Shown: positions 55,002-64,000 of the stretch, piece after piece
Layout of the letters: the number at the start of each line of letters is the position of its first letter
Position numbering within the stretch: position 1 is the first letter of the stretch
Assembly: GCA_030522415.1 (NCBI GenBank)
Contig: CM060121.1
Coordinates: forward strand, 13,348,055 to 13,412,054
Direction of reading: 5' to 3'
DNA length: 64,000 bases
Origin: Channallabes apus
Taxonomy: Eukaryota > Chordata > Actinopteri > Siluriformes > Clariidae
The notes under the pieces: model-generated
The model's input: the letters and a program-made list of their open reading frames with translations, nothing else
What the model was told of the DNA's origin: nothing
The model's database searches: none
Translations under genes and position numbers: made by a program

Positions 55002-55178
55002 CAGTGGGGCAAAAATGTATTTAGTAATCCTACAATGTGATTTTCTGTATTTTCTTCTTATTATTTTGTCTCTCATAGTTGAGGTATACCTATGATGAAA
55101 ATTACAGGCCTCTCTCATCTTTTTAAGTGGGAGAACTTGCACAATTGGTGGCTGACTAAATACTTTTTTGCCCAACTG
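55002..55178. mobile_element. 177-bp Tc1-type MITE
   Basis: Ends CAGTGGGGCAAAAATGTATT and TACTTTTTTGCCCAACTG are inverted. TA lies at 55000-55001 and 55179-55180. The interior (CTCTCATAGTTGAGG) is typical leader sequence of a fish Tc1 family, with no coding capacity. Confidence 0.85.
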
Positions 55179-55180
55179 TA

Positions 55181-55945
55181 CACTATATTGCCAAAGGTAT
55201 ACACTCACCCATCCAAATCATTGAATTCAGGTGTTCCAATCACATTTGTGCAAGAATGGGTCCCTCCCTGGGCCACAGTGAATTTCAGCATGGTACTGTG
55301 ATAGGATGCCACCTGTGCCATACTGTAAATCATAAAATTTCCTCGCTACTAAATATACCACAGTCAACTGGTATTATAACAAAGTGGAAGCGATTGGGAA
55401 TGACAGGAACGCAGCTACAGTATGAAGTGGTAGGCCACATAAAACCACAGACAGGGGTCAGTGGATGCTGAGATGCACAGTGCACAGTGGTCGCCAACTT
55501 TCTGCAGTGTCAATAACTATAGACCTTCAAACTTTATGAGGCCTTCAGATTAGCTCAAAAGCTTCATGAAATGGGTTTCCATGGCCAAGCAGCTGGTTTA
55601 AAGCCAGCTCTGGAGCAGTGGAGATGTGTTCTCTGGAGTGACATATCACGCTTCTCTGTCTGGCAATCCAATGGATAAGTCTGGATTTGATGGTTGCCAG
55701 AAGAACGGTACTTGTCTGACTGCATTGTGCCAAGCGGAAAATGCTGAGGACTTGGGCTCGGCCCCTTTGTTGGCCCCAGTGTAATGAACTCTTAATGCTG
55801 CAGCATACCAAGACATTTTGGACAATTTTATGCTCCCAACTTTGTGGGAACAGTTTGGGGATGGACTCTTCCTGTTAGAACATGACTGCACACCGGTTCA
55901 TATGCATGTGAAGGCAGGTAAGCAAACACTTTTGGGAATATAGTG
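55181..55945 (+). pseudogene. Tc1 element with decayed transposase, ends intact
   Basis: Ends CACTATATTGCCAAAGG and TTTTGGGAATATAGTG are inverted. TA lies at 55179-55180 (shared with the MITE to the left) and 55946-55947. Coding traces: KWKRLGMTGTQ, WSDISRFSVWQSNG, AAYQDILDNFMLPTLWEQFG and LLEHDCTPVH, in which the first two catalytic positions (SDI, EHDC) are still visible. The Glu region is deleted. Two TACWGTA heptamers lie inside (55321, 55416). Confidence 0.8.
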
Positions 55946-55950
55946 TATAT

Positions 55951-56270
55951 ATCAGAATCAGGAAAATGTTTATTGGCCAAGTGTGTTGACACACACAAGG
56001 GACTTGATTCCGACTATTGGTAACTATTGGCAAGTACAGTACTGTATAGACATGCATAACAAAACTGTGCATTTTGTTTATAGACAACTACACAACATTC
56101 AAGAACTGTACAGATAAAAAAAAGGCCGCAAAAATATAGAGTACTGTATGTAACACATCCACAAAGTACATAAAGTGAGTGTGGTAGTGCAAATACAATA
56201 ACTGTAGTGTGCATCATATATAATCACAGTTTTCTGATGTATGTATGTACATTTGTATGTGTATATTCAA
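55951..56270 (-). repeat. LINE 3' untranslated fragment
   Basis: AGAATCAGGAAAATGTTTAT followed by TGGCCAAGTGTGTTGACAC is a common fish LINE 3' end. The layout resembles the 3' untranslated region at 30.5-30.8 kb. Back-to-back TACAGTACTGTA at 56035-56046. No coding part is present. Confidence 0.55.
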
Positions 56271-56984
56271 GATATCATTGCCTGCCTTTGTAGCTTTGAT
56301 TAAAGTGCACAGAGTGCTGGTGAATCACGCTTTCTCAGTTTTAAATAGTTTGGAATATGCCTGTTCCATCATGAAAGAAAGTCCATAGATGTGATTCAGT
56401 ACTACAGGTGCATCCAGATCATCTGCTGATTTCATCGAGTCTACTGTAGACCTGTCCAACTGAAGCCACCTATGGGCATCATGCACTTCCCTTCTTTCCC
56501 CGATGCACCCATCCCTCTGAAATCGGGTCAGTCTGTGTTCAAACCAGGATTTTGTTTTCCATTGCTCCAAAATATAATTTTTATGATCTCTAGCAAAATG
56601 AAGTTCGTCTCTATAACAAGTTTATATTGTGGCCACACAGCTGTTTAGTCCTAATCCTGTAAGATGCTCATCACATACAGTAGTGCATGTGGAAGTGCTC
56701 CTACTTTAACTATTAAAGCTGTGATTTTTACTGTCATTTGTTTTTACCATGCATCTTTACTAAGCATTTGATGTGATCTCCATTTATAATATTTTTCAGA
56801 CCACATTTCTTCCATAAATTTAAAGGTTCAGCACAGTCCTTAATGGTTTTAATAATCGTTTTTTTGTTGTTGTTGTTGTTGTTTTTTAAAGATTTTTAAC
56901 CTAGGTCCAGTAACTTAAAATCTCCTAATTTTAACAGCCTAATAATTTGCCAATGGTGACCATTATTTATTCCCATACGACCAT
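56271..56984. other. Intergenic DNA, nothing recognised
   Basis: Short (TTG)n at 56865-56883. Two heptamers (56442, 56676). No coding frame. Confidence 0.5.
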
Positions 56985-57166
56985 GGTAGGACCTCCCCTC
57001 CAGTCAACATTCACACACTCCTTCACACATTAAAGGCAATTCGGGAACACCAATATGCATGTCTTTGGACTGTGGGAGAAAAGCTGAGTTCTCATAGAAA
57101 ATGCACCAAGCACGGGGATGCAAATTCCCCCGAGGTGGAAATCGAACCCTGGAGGGGCAAGGCATA
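56985..57166 (-). repeat. SINE family A, degraded copy interrupted by Tc1
   Basis: CATGTCTTTGGACTGTGGGA, GCACCAAGCACGGGGATG and ATCGAACCCTGGAGGGGCAA follow the family in order. The copy is cut at its head by the element at 57178. Confidence 0.7.
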
Positions 57167-57177
57167 TACTGTATATA

Positions 57178-57999
57178 CTCAGCAAAAAAAGAAACGCCCC
57201 TTTTTCAGGACTGTGTATTTCAACAATAATGTTGTAAAAATCCAAATAACTTTACAGATCTTCATTGTAAAGGGTTTAAACAATGTTTTCCATGCATGTT
57301 CAATTAACCATAGTCAATTAATTAACATGCACCTGTGGAATGGTTGTTAAAACCTTAACAGCTTACAGAAAGTAAGCATTTAAGGTCACAGTTCTAAAAA
57401 CGCAGGACACTAAAGAGACTTGTCTACCGACTGTGAAAAACACCCAAAGAAAGATGCCCAGGGTCCCTGCTCATCTGCGTGAATGTGCATTAGGCATGCT
57501 GCAGGGAGGCATGAGGACTGCTGATGTGGCTAGGGCAATAAATCGCCATGTCCGCACTGTGAGACGCCTAAGGCAGCGCTACAGGGAGACAGGAAGGACA
57601 GCTGATCATCCTCGCAGTGGAAGACCATGTGTAACAACACCTGCACAGGATGGGTACATCCGAATATCACACCTGCGTGACAGGTACAGGATGGCCACAA
57701 CAACTGCCCGAGTCACACCAGGAACACACAATCCCTCCATCTCACAGCAAGAACTGACAAATCTGGTGCAGTCCATGAGGAGGAGATGCACTGCAGTACT
57801 TCAAGCAGCTGGTGGCCACCAGATACTGACTGGTACTGACTGATTTTGAGCCTCCCTTCATTCAGGGACACATTGTGAAACATTTTTAGTTTATGTCTTA
57901 TGGTGTTGACTCTTTTAGTGTTCATACAAATATTTACACGTTAAGTTCACTGAAAGTAAAAACAGTTGAAAGTCAGACGACGTTTCTTTTTTTGCTGAG
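57178..57999 (+). mobile_element. Internally deleted Tc1 element keeping a DNA-binding ORF
   Basis: Ends CTCAGCAAAAAAAGAAACG and CGTTTCTTTTTTTGCTGAG are perfect 19-bp inverted copies, flanked by TA (57176-57177, 58000-58001). 822 bp, about half of a normal Tc1 element. The interior is the ORF at 57454-57843, and the catalytic region is deleted. Confidence 0.93.
57454..57843 (+). CDS. Truncated Tc1 transposase: paired-like DNA-binding domain plus C-terminal tail
   Basis: The start is the ATG at 57454 (MPRVPAHLRECALGMLQGG), 129 codons with no interruption. The first helix-turn-helix is TADVARAINRHVRTVRRLRQ, the hook is DHPRSGRPCVTT, and a second helix-turn-helix begins at QDGYIRISHLRDRYR. After RVTPGTHNPS the reading switches to ISQQELTNLVQSMRRRCTAV, which belongs at the C-terminus of this transposase family. 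A clean in-frame deletion therefore removed the whole DDE catalytic domain. The product could bind the terminal repeats but not cut. It might act as a repressor, as truncated transposases do in other systems, but that is inference. Confidence 0.8.
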   Translation: MPRVPAHLRECALGMLQGGMRTADVARAINRHVRTVRRLRQRYRETGRTADHPRSGRPCVTTPAQDGYIRISHLRDRYRMATTTARVTPGTHNPSISQQELTNLVQSMRRRCTAVLQAAGGHQILTGTD

Positions 58000-58013
58000 T
58001 ATATATACTGTAC

Positions 58014-58016
<3 letters not shown>

Positions 58017-58064
<48 letters not shown>
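58017..58064. repeat. (TG)n microsatellite
   Basis: About 24 uninterrupted GT units beside the Tc1 right flank. Confidence 0.97.
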
Positions 58065-58065
<1 letters not shown>

Positions 58066-58666
58066 AATCAAATTCAATTACTCTATATGTGTTGTCTAGA
58101 GCTGTGTAATTTAATCGATTATGCAGTTTAATTGATCAATTAAAATCAATTCACATTTCTTTTTAAACGATTTAGGTAAACTTATTAACAATGAATGGTA
58201 CTAACATTCAATTAAACAACACAACCTTTTTCAAAATGCCTTGCATCTTCTGTAAAAGAATTGAGTTTTGTGTATATGAGATGTTGGTGAATTATCACCA
58301 CCTAGTGTGAAGCAGAAGATAGAAAAATGTTACGCAAGACTTCAACACCTGTATCTGTTATCTTTTCTGGTATTAAATGTCATCAAATTGAAAACTGCAA
58401 TGCCCCCCAAAATTTATATTTTACTTATTATTCACACTTTTTTTTTTACATCGTCCTGTAAAAAAAGTTATACATACTAATATATTACATTGTGTTATAG
58501 TATGAAATATAGTTCTCTTTTGCACATACATACACAACCGGAATTAAAGTTCAGGTAAAAGTGTGATTTTCCATATTACACACATCAGTCCCCGTTTAAT
58601 CTACTCCATTGAGTTTGTCTTTAAAACACTGATTAATGCTCTCCTTAGAATTATCCAGCTTGTTAG
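58065..58666. other. Intergenic DNA, nothing recognised
   Basis: AT-rich, no coding frame or repeat identified. Confidence 0.5.
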
Positions 58667-58922
58667 CAAAGTTCTGGTTCTTCTCAGATTTCATGTGAGA
58701 ATCTGTCTTTAATCCCATTATACGTACCTAACTGGAATTTGGAAATATTTTGTATCCAGATTAAAAAACTGTGCATTGTTGGTGATATAAGATTCTTTAA
58801 AAGCTGTAATTTCTTTGTCTGAAACAGACCAAAGACAAAAACCCATTTCTAAATTCCAGTTAGGTATGATGGTATTATGGACGTCGATTCTCACATGAAA
58901 TCTCAGAAGAACCAGAATTTTG
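58667..58922. repeat. Long imperfect inverted repeat (foldback)
   Basis: The left arm (about 58667-58750: TTCTGGTTCTTCTCAGATTT, CATGTGAGAATC, CCTAACTGGAATTTGG) is inverted in the right arm (about 58840-58922: CCAGTTAGG, GATTCTCACATGAAATCTCA, AAGAACCAGAA). The arms are near 80 bp and mostly complementary, with a spacer of about 90 bp. No standard TIR or target duplication is evident. Confidence 0.8.
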
Positions 58923-60107
58923 TTTCTCGTCCATCATGCATAAATGTCAGACAAATAAGTCACTGCTATGAATGAGTCATACTGTATGGCACTAACAAAT
59001 ACAAATTTTCCTGACAAAACCTCTTGCTGACATTTTTATTTCCATTCATCACATTTGGAGGTTCTATTTAGAACAACTTACAAAAGCACAGAGGAATATA
59101 AATAAATTACATATTAACTGCAATGTGTATAAATTATAGTTTCTGTAAATTCATTTATACATTATAAAACTGTTGTATAAACATCAATATCCCATTCACA
59201 ATTATGCGATTGTAGTGAACATCAGCATAATTTTCATTACCTATTGCCAAATCACAGCCTTGCCAATATTCAGTACAACACATGTGCAGTACCACATGTA
59301 CTGTATTGTGCCTAAAATTTCAGCACCTCAATATGATACACCTACCTACTGTATATACTTTCCTTGTTTTAGGAATTACAAATTAGAAATAAATTGGAAA
59401 TTTTGTACAAAATATTCAAAATAAGCACAAAATGTTTTTAGAGACTTTTTAATCCTTTGTAAAACTGTTTTTTGTTGTTGTTGTTGTTGTTGTTGTTGCC
59501 ATAATGCTCAATGAGTTTTAGAATTGAACAATTGTTTATATACTGTATATATTGTTGAAGTTTTACATTTCTACTTATACAGTACTTGCTTGACTTAATG
59601 ATTGCTGTCAACATTATTTATGTTTACATGGGCACTGATCTGTTAAGATGCACACTTACATGCACAAATAATTTAATCAGAATATAACTTTTTGACATAC
59701 GTAAAATGATTGTGACCTCTGTGAAGAATTTTATCTACTGGAAATATGACAGCAAAAAATTTAAAGACTTGTTAGTTCACGTTAGGTTTTTCTTTTCCCC
59801 TACCTTTGTTACTTATAATTGGTTATAAGAATTCGGTTTGATGAGATGCTACAGTACATATTAAATGATGTGCCAGCCGGCACCCAATAGATGAAAGTAA
59901 AGGCAGGTAGAAGAAGGTTGTTCTCATAGAGATTACTGATCAGAAATGAAAGCAAAATCTCTTTCCTGGAAACATCTCTTGCTACCTAATGTTACCCCTA
60001 CATGAGGTAAATGTGCAGAAAGACTATATTAATTCCAACAAGAGAGAAGTGATCAGATTGAATGTTTACCAGGCTAATATTTACCAATTGAATGGATTAT
60101 CAAAGCT
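58923..60107. other. Intergenic DNA with a (TTG)n run
   Basis: (TTG)n at 59470-59498. Six TACWGTA heptamers (58980, 59299, 59347, 59541, 59578, 59850). No coding frame. Confidence 0.5.
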
Positions 60108-62650
60108 TTAATTCAATTCAATTCAATTCAGTTTTATTTGTATAGCGCTTTTAACAATTGACATTGTCTCAAAACAGCTTTACACAATCAAAAGAATTAT
60201 TTAAGTTTGTATGGAATGTGAATGTGTATGAATAAAATGTTCAGATATTCCCTGGCGAGCAAGCCCGAGGGCGACAGTGGCAAGGAAAAACTTCCTGAGA
60301 TGGTAATAGGAAGAAACCTTGAGAGGAACCAGACTCGACAGGGAACCCATCCTCATCTGGGTGAAACAGATAGCAGGAAATGATCTGCATTTATACAGTG
60401 TTAGGTTCAGCTATAATAGTTTATGTTAATTGATGTTATAATAGTTGATGTAAAATGGAGTCCAGTAGTTATTCGAGACTCAGATAGACTTGTAGAAAGT
60501 TCCAGTCCTGAACTATCGAATTGTCAAGTCCTCAGAGAAACAGCTGACAACACCAGTCGAGGCCAGAACCATCTTCTAAGTAGATAGAATCACCCCCAGA
60601 CACCAGGCGCATCCTAAAGAGACACACGGGGCATCCATGCGACGAGACCTCCAACCAGAAACCGGGCACGAGGATGGATCAGACAGGTCCGGAGGGCAGA
60701 GGGAGTCTGGATCACTGGCAGCTCAGGAACCACATGTGTAGCTCGACAGAGAGAGAGAGAGAAAGAGTGAAAGGGGGAGACAGGGGGAGAGAGGAAAGAG
60801 AAAGAGGGGGAGGAAGAGAAGAGGAGGAGAGATTGCAATTAGGTATGGTCACAGTCACAATGTCTAATGTGAATGTATATTTACTGTAGAGTGCAAGCAG
60901 GGACTCCGGCAGGACTAACTATGACAGCATAACTAAAAGGGAGAGCCAGAAGGAAACACAAACATGAGGGCTCCCTGAGATGTAAAGCAAACAATCACCT
61001 CACCGTCAACAAACCTGAGTGATCAAATGAGACTGATGAAGACAGCATCTAAACATACCAGTTCACCATAATACTCTACGTCCATGAGTCCCCCAGATCT
61101 GCTCCTTTACCTTATGGCAAATCTATTTATAAAAATGCTTGGCTAAATAAATAGGTTTTGAGCCTAGACTTAAACACTGAGACTGTGTCTGAGTCCCGAA
61201 CACTATTTGGAAGACTATTCCATAATTTTGGGGCTTTGTAAGAAAAAGCTCTGCCCCCAGCTGTAGTTTTCATAATACGCGGTACTGATAAGCAGCCTGC
61301 ATCCTTTGACCGAAGTAGGCGTGGCGGATCGTAAGACACTAGCAGTTCGCTCAGATACTGCGGGGCGAGACCATTTAATGCCTTATATGTCAAGAGTAGT
61401 ATTTTAAAATCAATGCGAAATTTCACAGGGAGCCAATGCAGTGAAGATAGGATAGGGGTGATGTGCTCATATCTTCTGGTTCTAGTGAGGACTCTCGCTG
61501 CTGCATTCTGGACTAGCTGAAGCTTGTTTATGCACCTAACTGAACAACCAGACAGTAAGGCATTACAATAGTCCAACCTAGAAGTGATAAAAGCATGAAC
61601 TAGTTTTTCTGCATCGTTTAGCGACAATATATTTCTTATTTTGGCGATATTTCTGAGGTGAAAAAAATGCTATCCTGGTGATATTATCTACATGAGCTTC
61701 AAATGAAAGGCTGGAATCTATAGTCACGCCGAGGTCTTTTACTGTTGCACTTGACGGAACAGAAAGGCCATCTGAAGTTACGGTGTGATCTAAGATTTTA
61801 CTTCTAGCTGTATGCGGTCCTATGACTAGAACTTCTGTCTTATCCGGATTAAGCAGAAGGAAGTTAATTAGCATCCAATTTCTTATGTCCTGCACACATT
61901 GCTCAACTTTAGTAAGATGGTTTTTCTCATCAGGTTTTGTTGAGACGTATAGCTGTGTGTCGTCAGCATAACAATGAAAACTAATACCATGCTTACGGAT
62001 TATGTTGCCCAGAGGAAGCATGTAAAGGGAAAAAAGCAGTGGGCCTAAAACTGAACCCTGTGGAACGCCAAACTCCACTAGAGAAGTTGCAGAATAATCA
62101 CCATTTAAGTCTACATACTGATAACGATCGGTCAAATAGGATCTGAGCCAGGAGAGGGCTGTACCCTTAATTCCTACTACATTTTCTAATCTGTGAAGAA
62201 GAATACAGTAGCATGATCAATAGTGTCAAAAGCTGCACTGAGGTCGAGTAATACAAGCATAGTTACACAACCCTGATCAGAGGCCAATAGGAGGTCATTT
62301 ACTACTTTAACGAGTGCTGTTTCTGTGCTGTGATGAGGCCTAAATCCTGACTGATACAGTTCATGTATGCCATTTCTATGTAGATATGAGCATAGCTGCT
62401 CCGCTACTATCTTTTCCAGAATCTTAGAGATAAAGGGGAGGTTTGATATTGGCCTGTAATTGGACAGCTGACAGGGGTCGAGGTCAGGTTTCTTAATTAT
62501 TGGTTTAATAACTGCTACTTTAAAAGATTTTGGAACATAACCAATGCTGAGTGAGGAATTAATTATTCTCAACAGCGGTTCTGTTATTACTGGTACTATC
62601 TGTTTAAGAAAATGTGTCGGTATAGGATCTAATATACAGGTTGATGAATT
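60108..62650 (-). mobile_element. 5'-truncated LINE (L2/CR1 group)
   Basis: The 3' end lies at the left: an ATTCA-type tail on the plus strand (60108-60130), then TTTATTTGTATAGCGC, a known fish LINE 3' signature. The 3' untranslated region is about 1 kb and includes a GA-rich tract (60749-60832). Coding sequence runs from 61127 rightwards to about 62645, where the element is cut off inside the RT region. No target duplication was found. Confidence 0.85.
61127..62645 (-). pseudogene. LINE reverse transcriptase, two frameshifts, N-terminus missing
   Basis: Motifs in order on the minus strand: [50 protein letters not shown] (catalytic Asp), [28 protein letters not shown] (catalytic YADD), HWLPVKFRIDFKILLLTYKA and FKSRLKTYLFSQAFL, ending at the stop at 61127. 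The frame first breaks at 62204-62210, where TACAGTA (plus strand) adds five bases. It breaks again near 61662, where a T-run is one base too long. Apart from these it is well preserved. The endonuclease is absent through truncation. Confidence 0.88.
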
Positions 62651-64000
62651 TATATTTTTATAATATATATAAATATATATTTATATTGAATTTATAAACA
62701 ACACTTCTCTCATCCCGATTTTAAAAAATAATTCCGATCGATTTGTGTTCAGTCAGACTGTTTCGATTGAGGTGTTTACATCATGCATTTTTATTTTGAT
62801 TGAGCTAATATTCAAAGTATTGGTGAAATATTAGGCTAATTAGGTAAAGGCACCTACATGTACTGTACTGTTGCCCATGAAAAATGACCTCCAGAAAGGG
62901 GGAGAATTGCACTTTTCCCTAGAGATTATTAACACTAGTTGGAGTTTGGGTCAGCAGATATTTTCCCCCCAGTGTTCAGGATTTTGTTTTGGCAGTAGAA
63001 ACAATAGAAATTAAGTTCATTAATTTCCAGGAGAGAAAAGGTTGTTTAAGTTCTGAAGTCTGAATCATAAATTGATTTTTTTGAAGGAGTTGTTAGGTTA
63101 CGGTTAGAGGTTCACCTTTAATAGGTAAACATCCTCTTCACAGGAGAAAATTATGTTTACCTATTTCTAACCGTAACCTACCCCTGCAGATATTTCCCTG
63201 GCAATATGTACAGTATATTGTCTTGCCTTAGCTGGGGGATGTTATCTTTATTACGCAAGGCAATAAACACCTGATTGCGTATTTGATTACATTGGTATAT
63301 TTTATGGGTTCATATGAAGATTATTTGAACAACTTTGGGAAAATCCACCTGGTTAGGTAAAATTGTAAAATTCAGTTCTTGGTACAGTAGTTATTTGACA
63401 TCTAGATCCTATTGTATTTGCTCTGTGACCTACTACATGTCTTCTTAGTACCTAACATTACCAGGTACAAGGTCAACTATAGAAAAGTATAAAACCACTG
63501 ACTTAAAGGGTGGTGGTTAGCACTTGCAAACTGAAGCAATGCGTAGAGTTCTTGGAATGAGTTTCACTATCAGCCTCCAACAAAGTTTGATATGAGTCAA
63601 TGATCCAACTGAACTCTATCACTAACCTTAAAGCATGTTCTTGGGAAGTCCATTGTTAGCTTTCATGGAAGTAAGCTTTCATGGAAGCAAGAATACAGCA
63701 ATTACTTCAATGCATATAATATATTATGCATTTCCCAAGAAACAGGACTTCATAGATCTTATTTGGAAAGGGATGGGGAACTGACATGTTTTTTTTTTTT
63801 TGGCAACCCAATGTAAAGATATTGGGCATTGGAACTTAGACCCTTGTGGTCTACGATGACATAAACAAGCCACAGATGAATTGTATTTAAAGCATATAGG
63901 ACACAAATAATCACTGGTTTGCTTATTCTCTATGACTGTGTAGAACAGCTTGAGTCTGTAGCCTATCCAAAATAGGCTTTTGTTGTCTCATCCCTGTAAC
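62651..64000. other. Intergenic DNA with a short inverted repeat
   Basis: 63094-63180 is an inverted repeat: arms TAGGTTACGGTTAGA and ATAGGTAAACAT against their complements, with an 11-base insertion in one arm. Three heptamers (62861, 63209, 63383). No gene recognised. Confidence 0.6.

Overview
The window is vertebrate nuclear DNA, almost certainly from a teleost fish, and most likely from a lineage rich in Tc1/mariner elements such as catfishes or other ostariophysans. The evidence is split exons with GT/AG junctions, AT-rich non-coding DNA, many TA-flanked Tc1/mariner copies, tRNA-derived SINEs, CR1/L2-type LINEs and a Ty3/Gypsy element. There are no operons, ribosomal RNA genes or bacterial features. 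The species is not resolved.

The only host gene I can support is the 3' part of a four-transmembrane claudin-like gene of the TMEM114/TMEM235 family, with the sequence favouring tmem235. Three exons on the + strand lie at 1022-1099, 2234-2371 and 16522-16766 (stop), and all introns are phase 1. The first exon lies left of the window. The last intron is about 14 kb and holds a nested stack: a Tc1 element (2880-9859) split by a Ty3/Gypsy element (3052-8387), followed by Tc1 relics, a MITE and SINEs.

From 16.8 kb onward the window is intergenic and repeat-dominated. Main blocks: a decayed gypsy fragment (18.5 kb); a hAT-type MITE inside a SINE (19.8-20.8 kb); a Tc1 relic (21-22 kb); a 5.2 kb satellite array with 29 short palindromes (22.5-27.8 kb); a mariner relic (28.1-28.5 kb); a nearly complete LINE (30.5-33.9 kb); a Tc1 copy inside a (TA)n tract (38.7-40.4 kb); a second copy of the first Tc1 family (45.7-47.2 kb); a second hAT MITE (51.2-52.4 kb); V-type SINEs; several Tc1 derivatives (55-58 kb), one keeping only a DNA-binding ORF; and a 5'-truncated LINE (60.1-62.6 kb).

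The most striking signal cuts across all of this. The heptamer TACTGTA or its complement TACAGTA occurs close to 90 times by my hand count, when base composition predicts about 14. Where two copies of a repeat, or a coding frame, can be compared, the heptamer is a 5-bp CWGTA insertion after a TA. That is the canonical scar left when a Tc1/mariner element with CAG ends excises. Two such scars are frameshifts in the two LINE ORFs. The window therefore looks like a dense fossil record of Tc1 excision as well as insertion.
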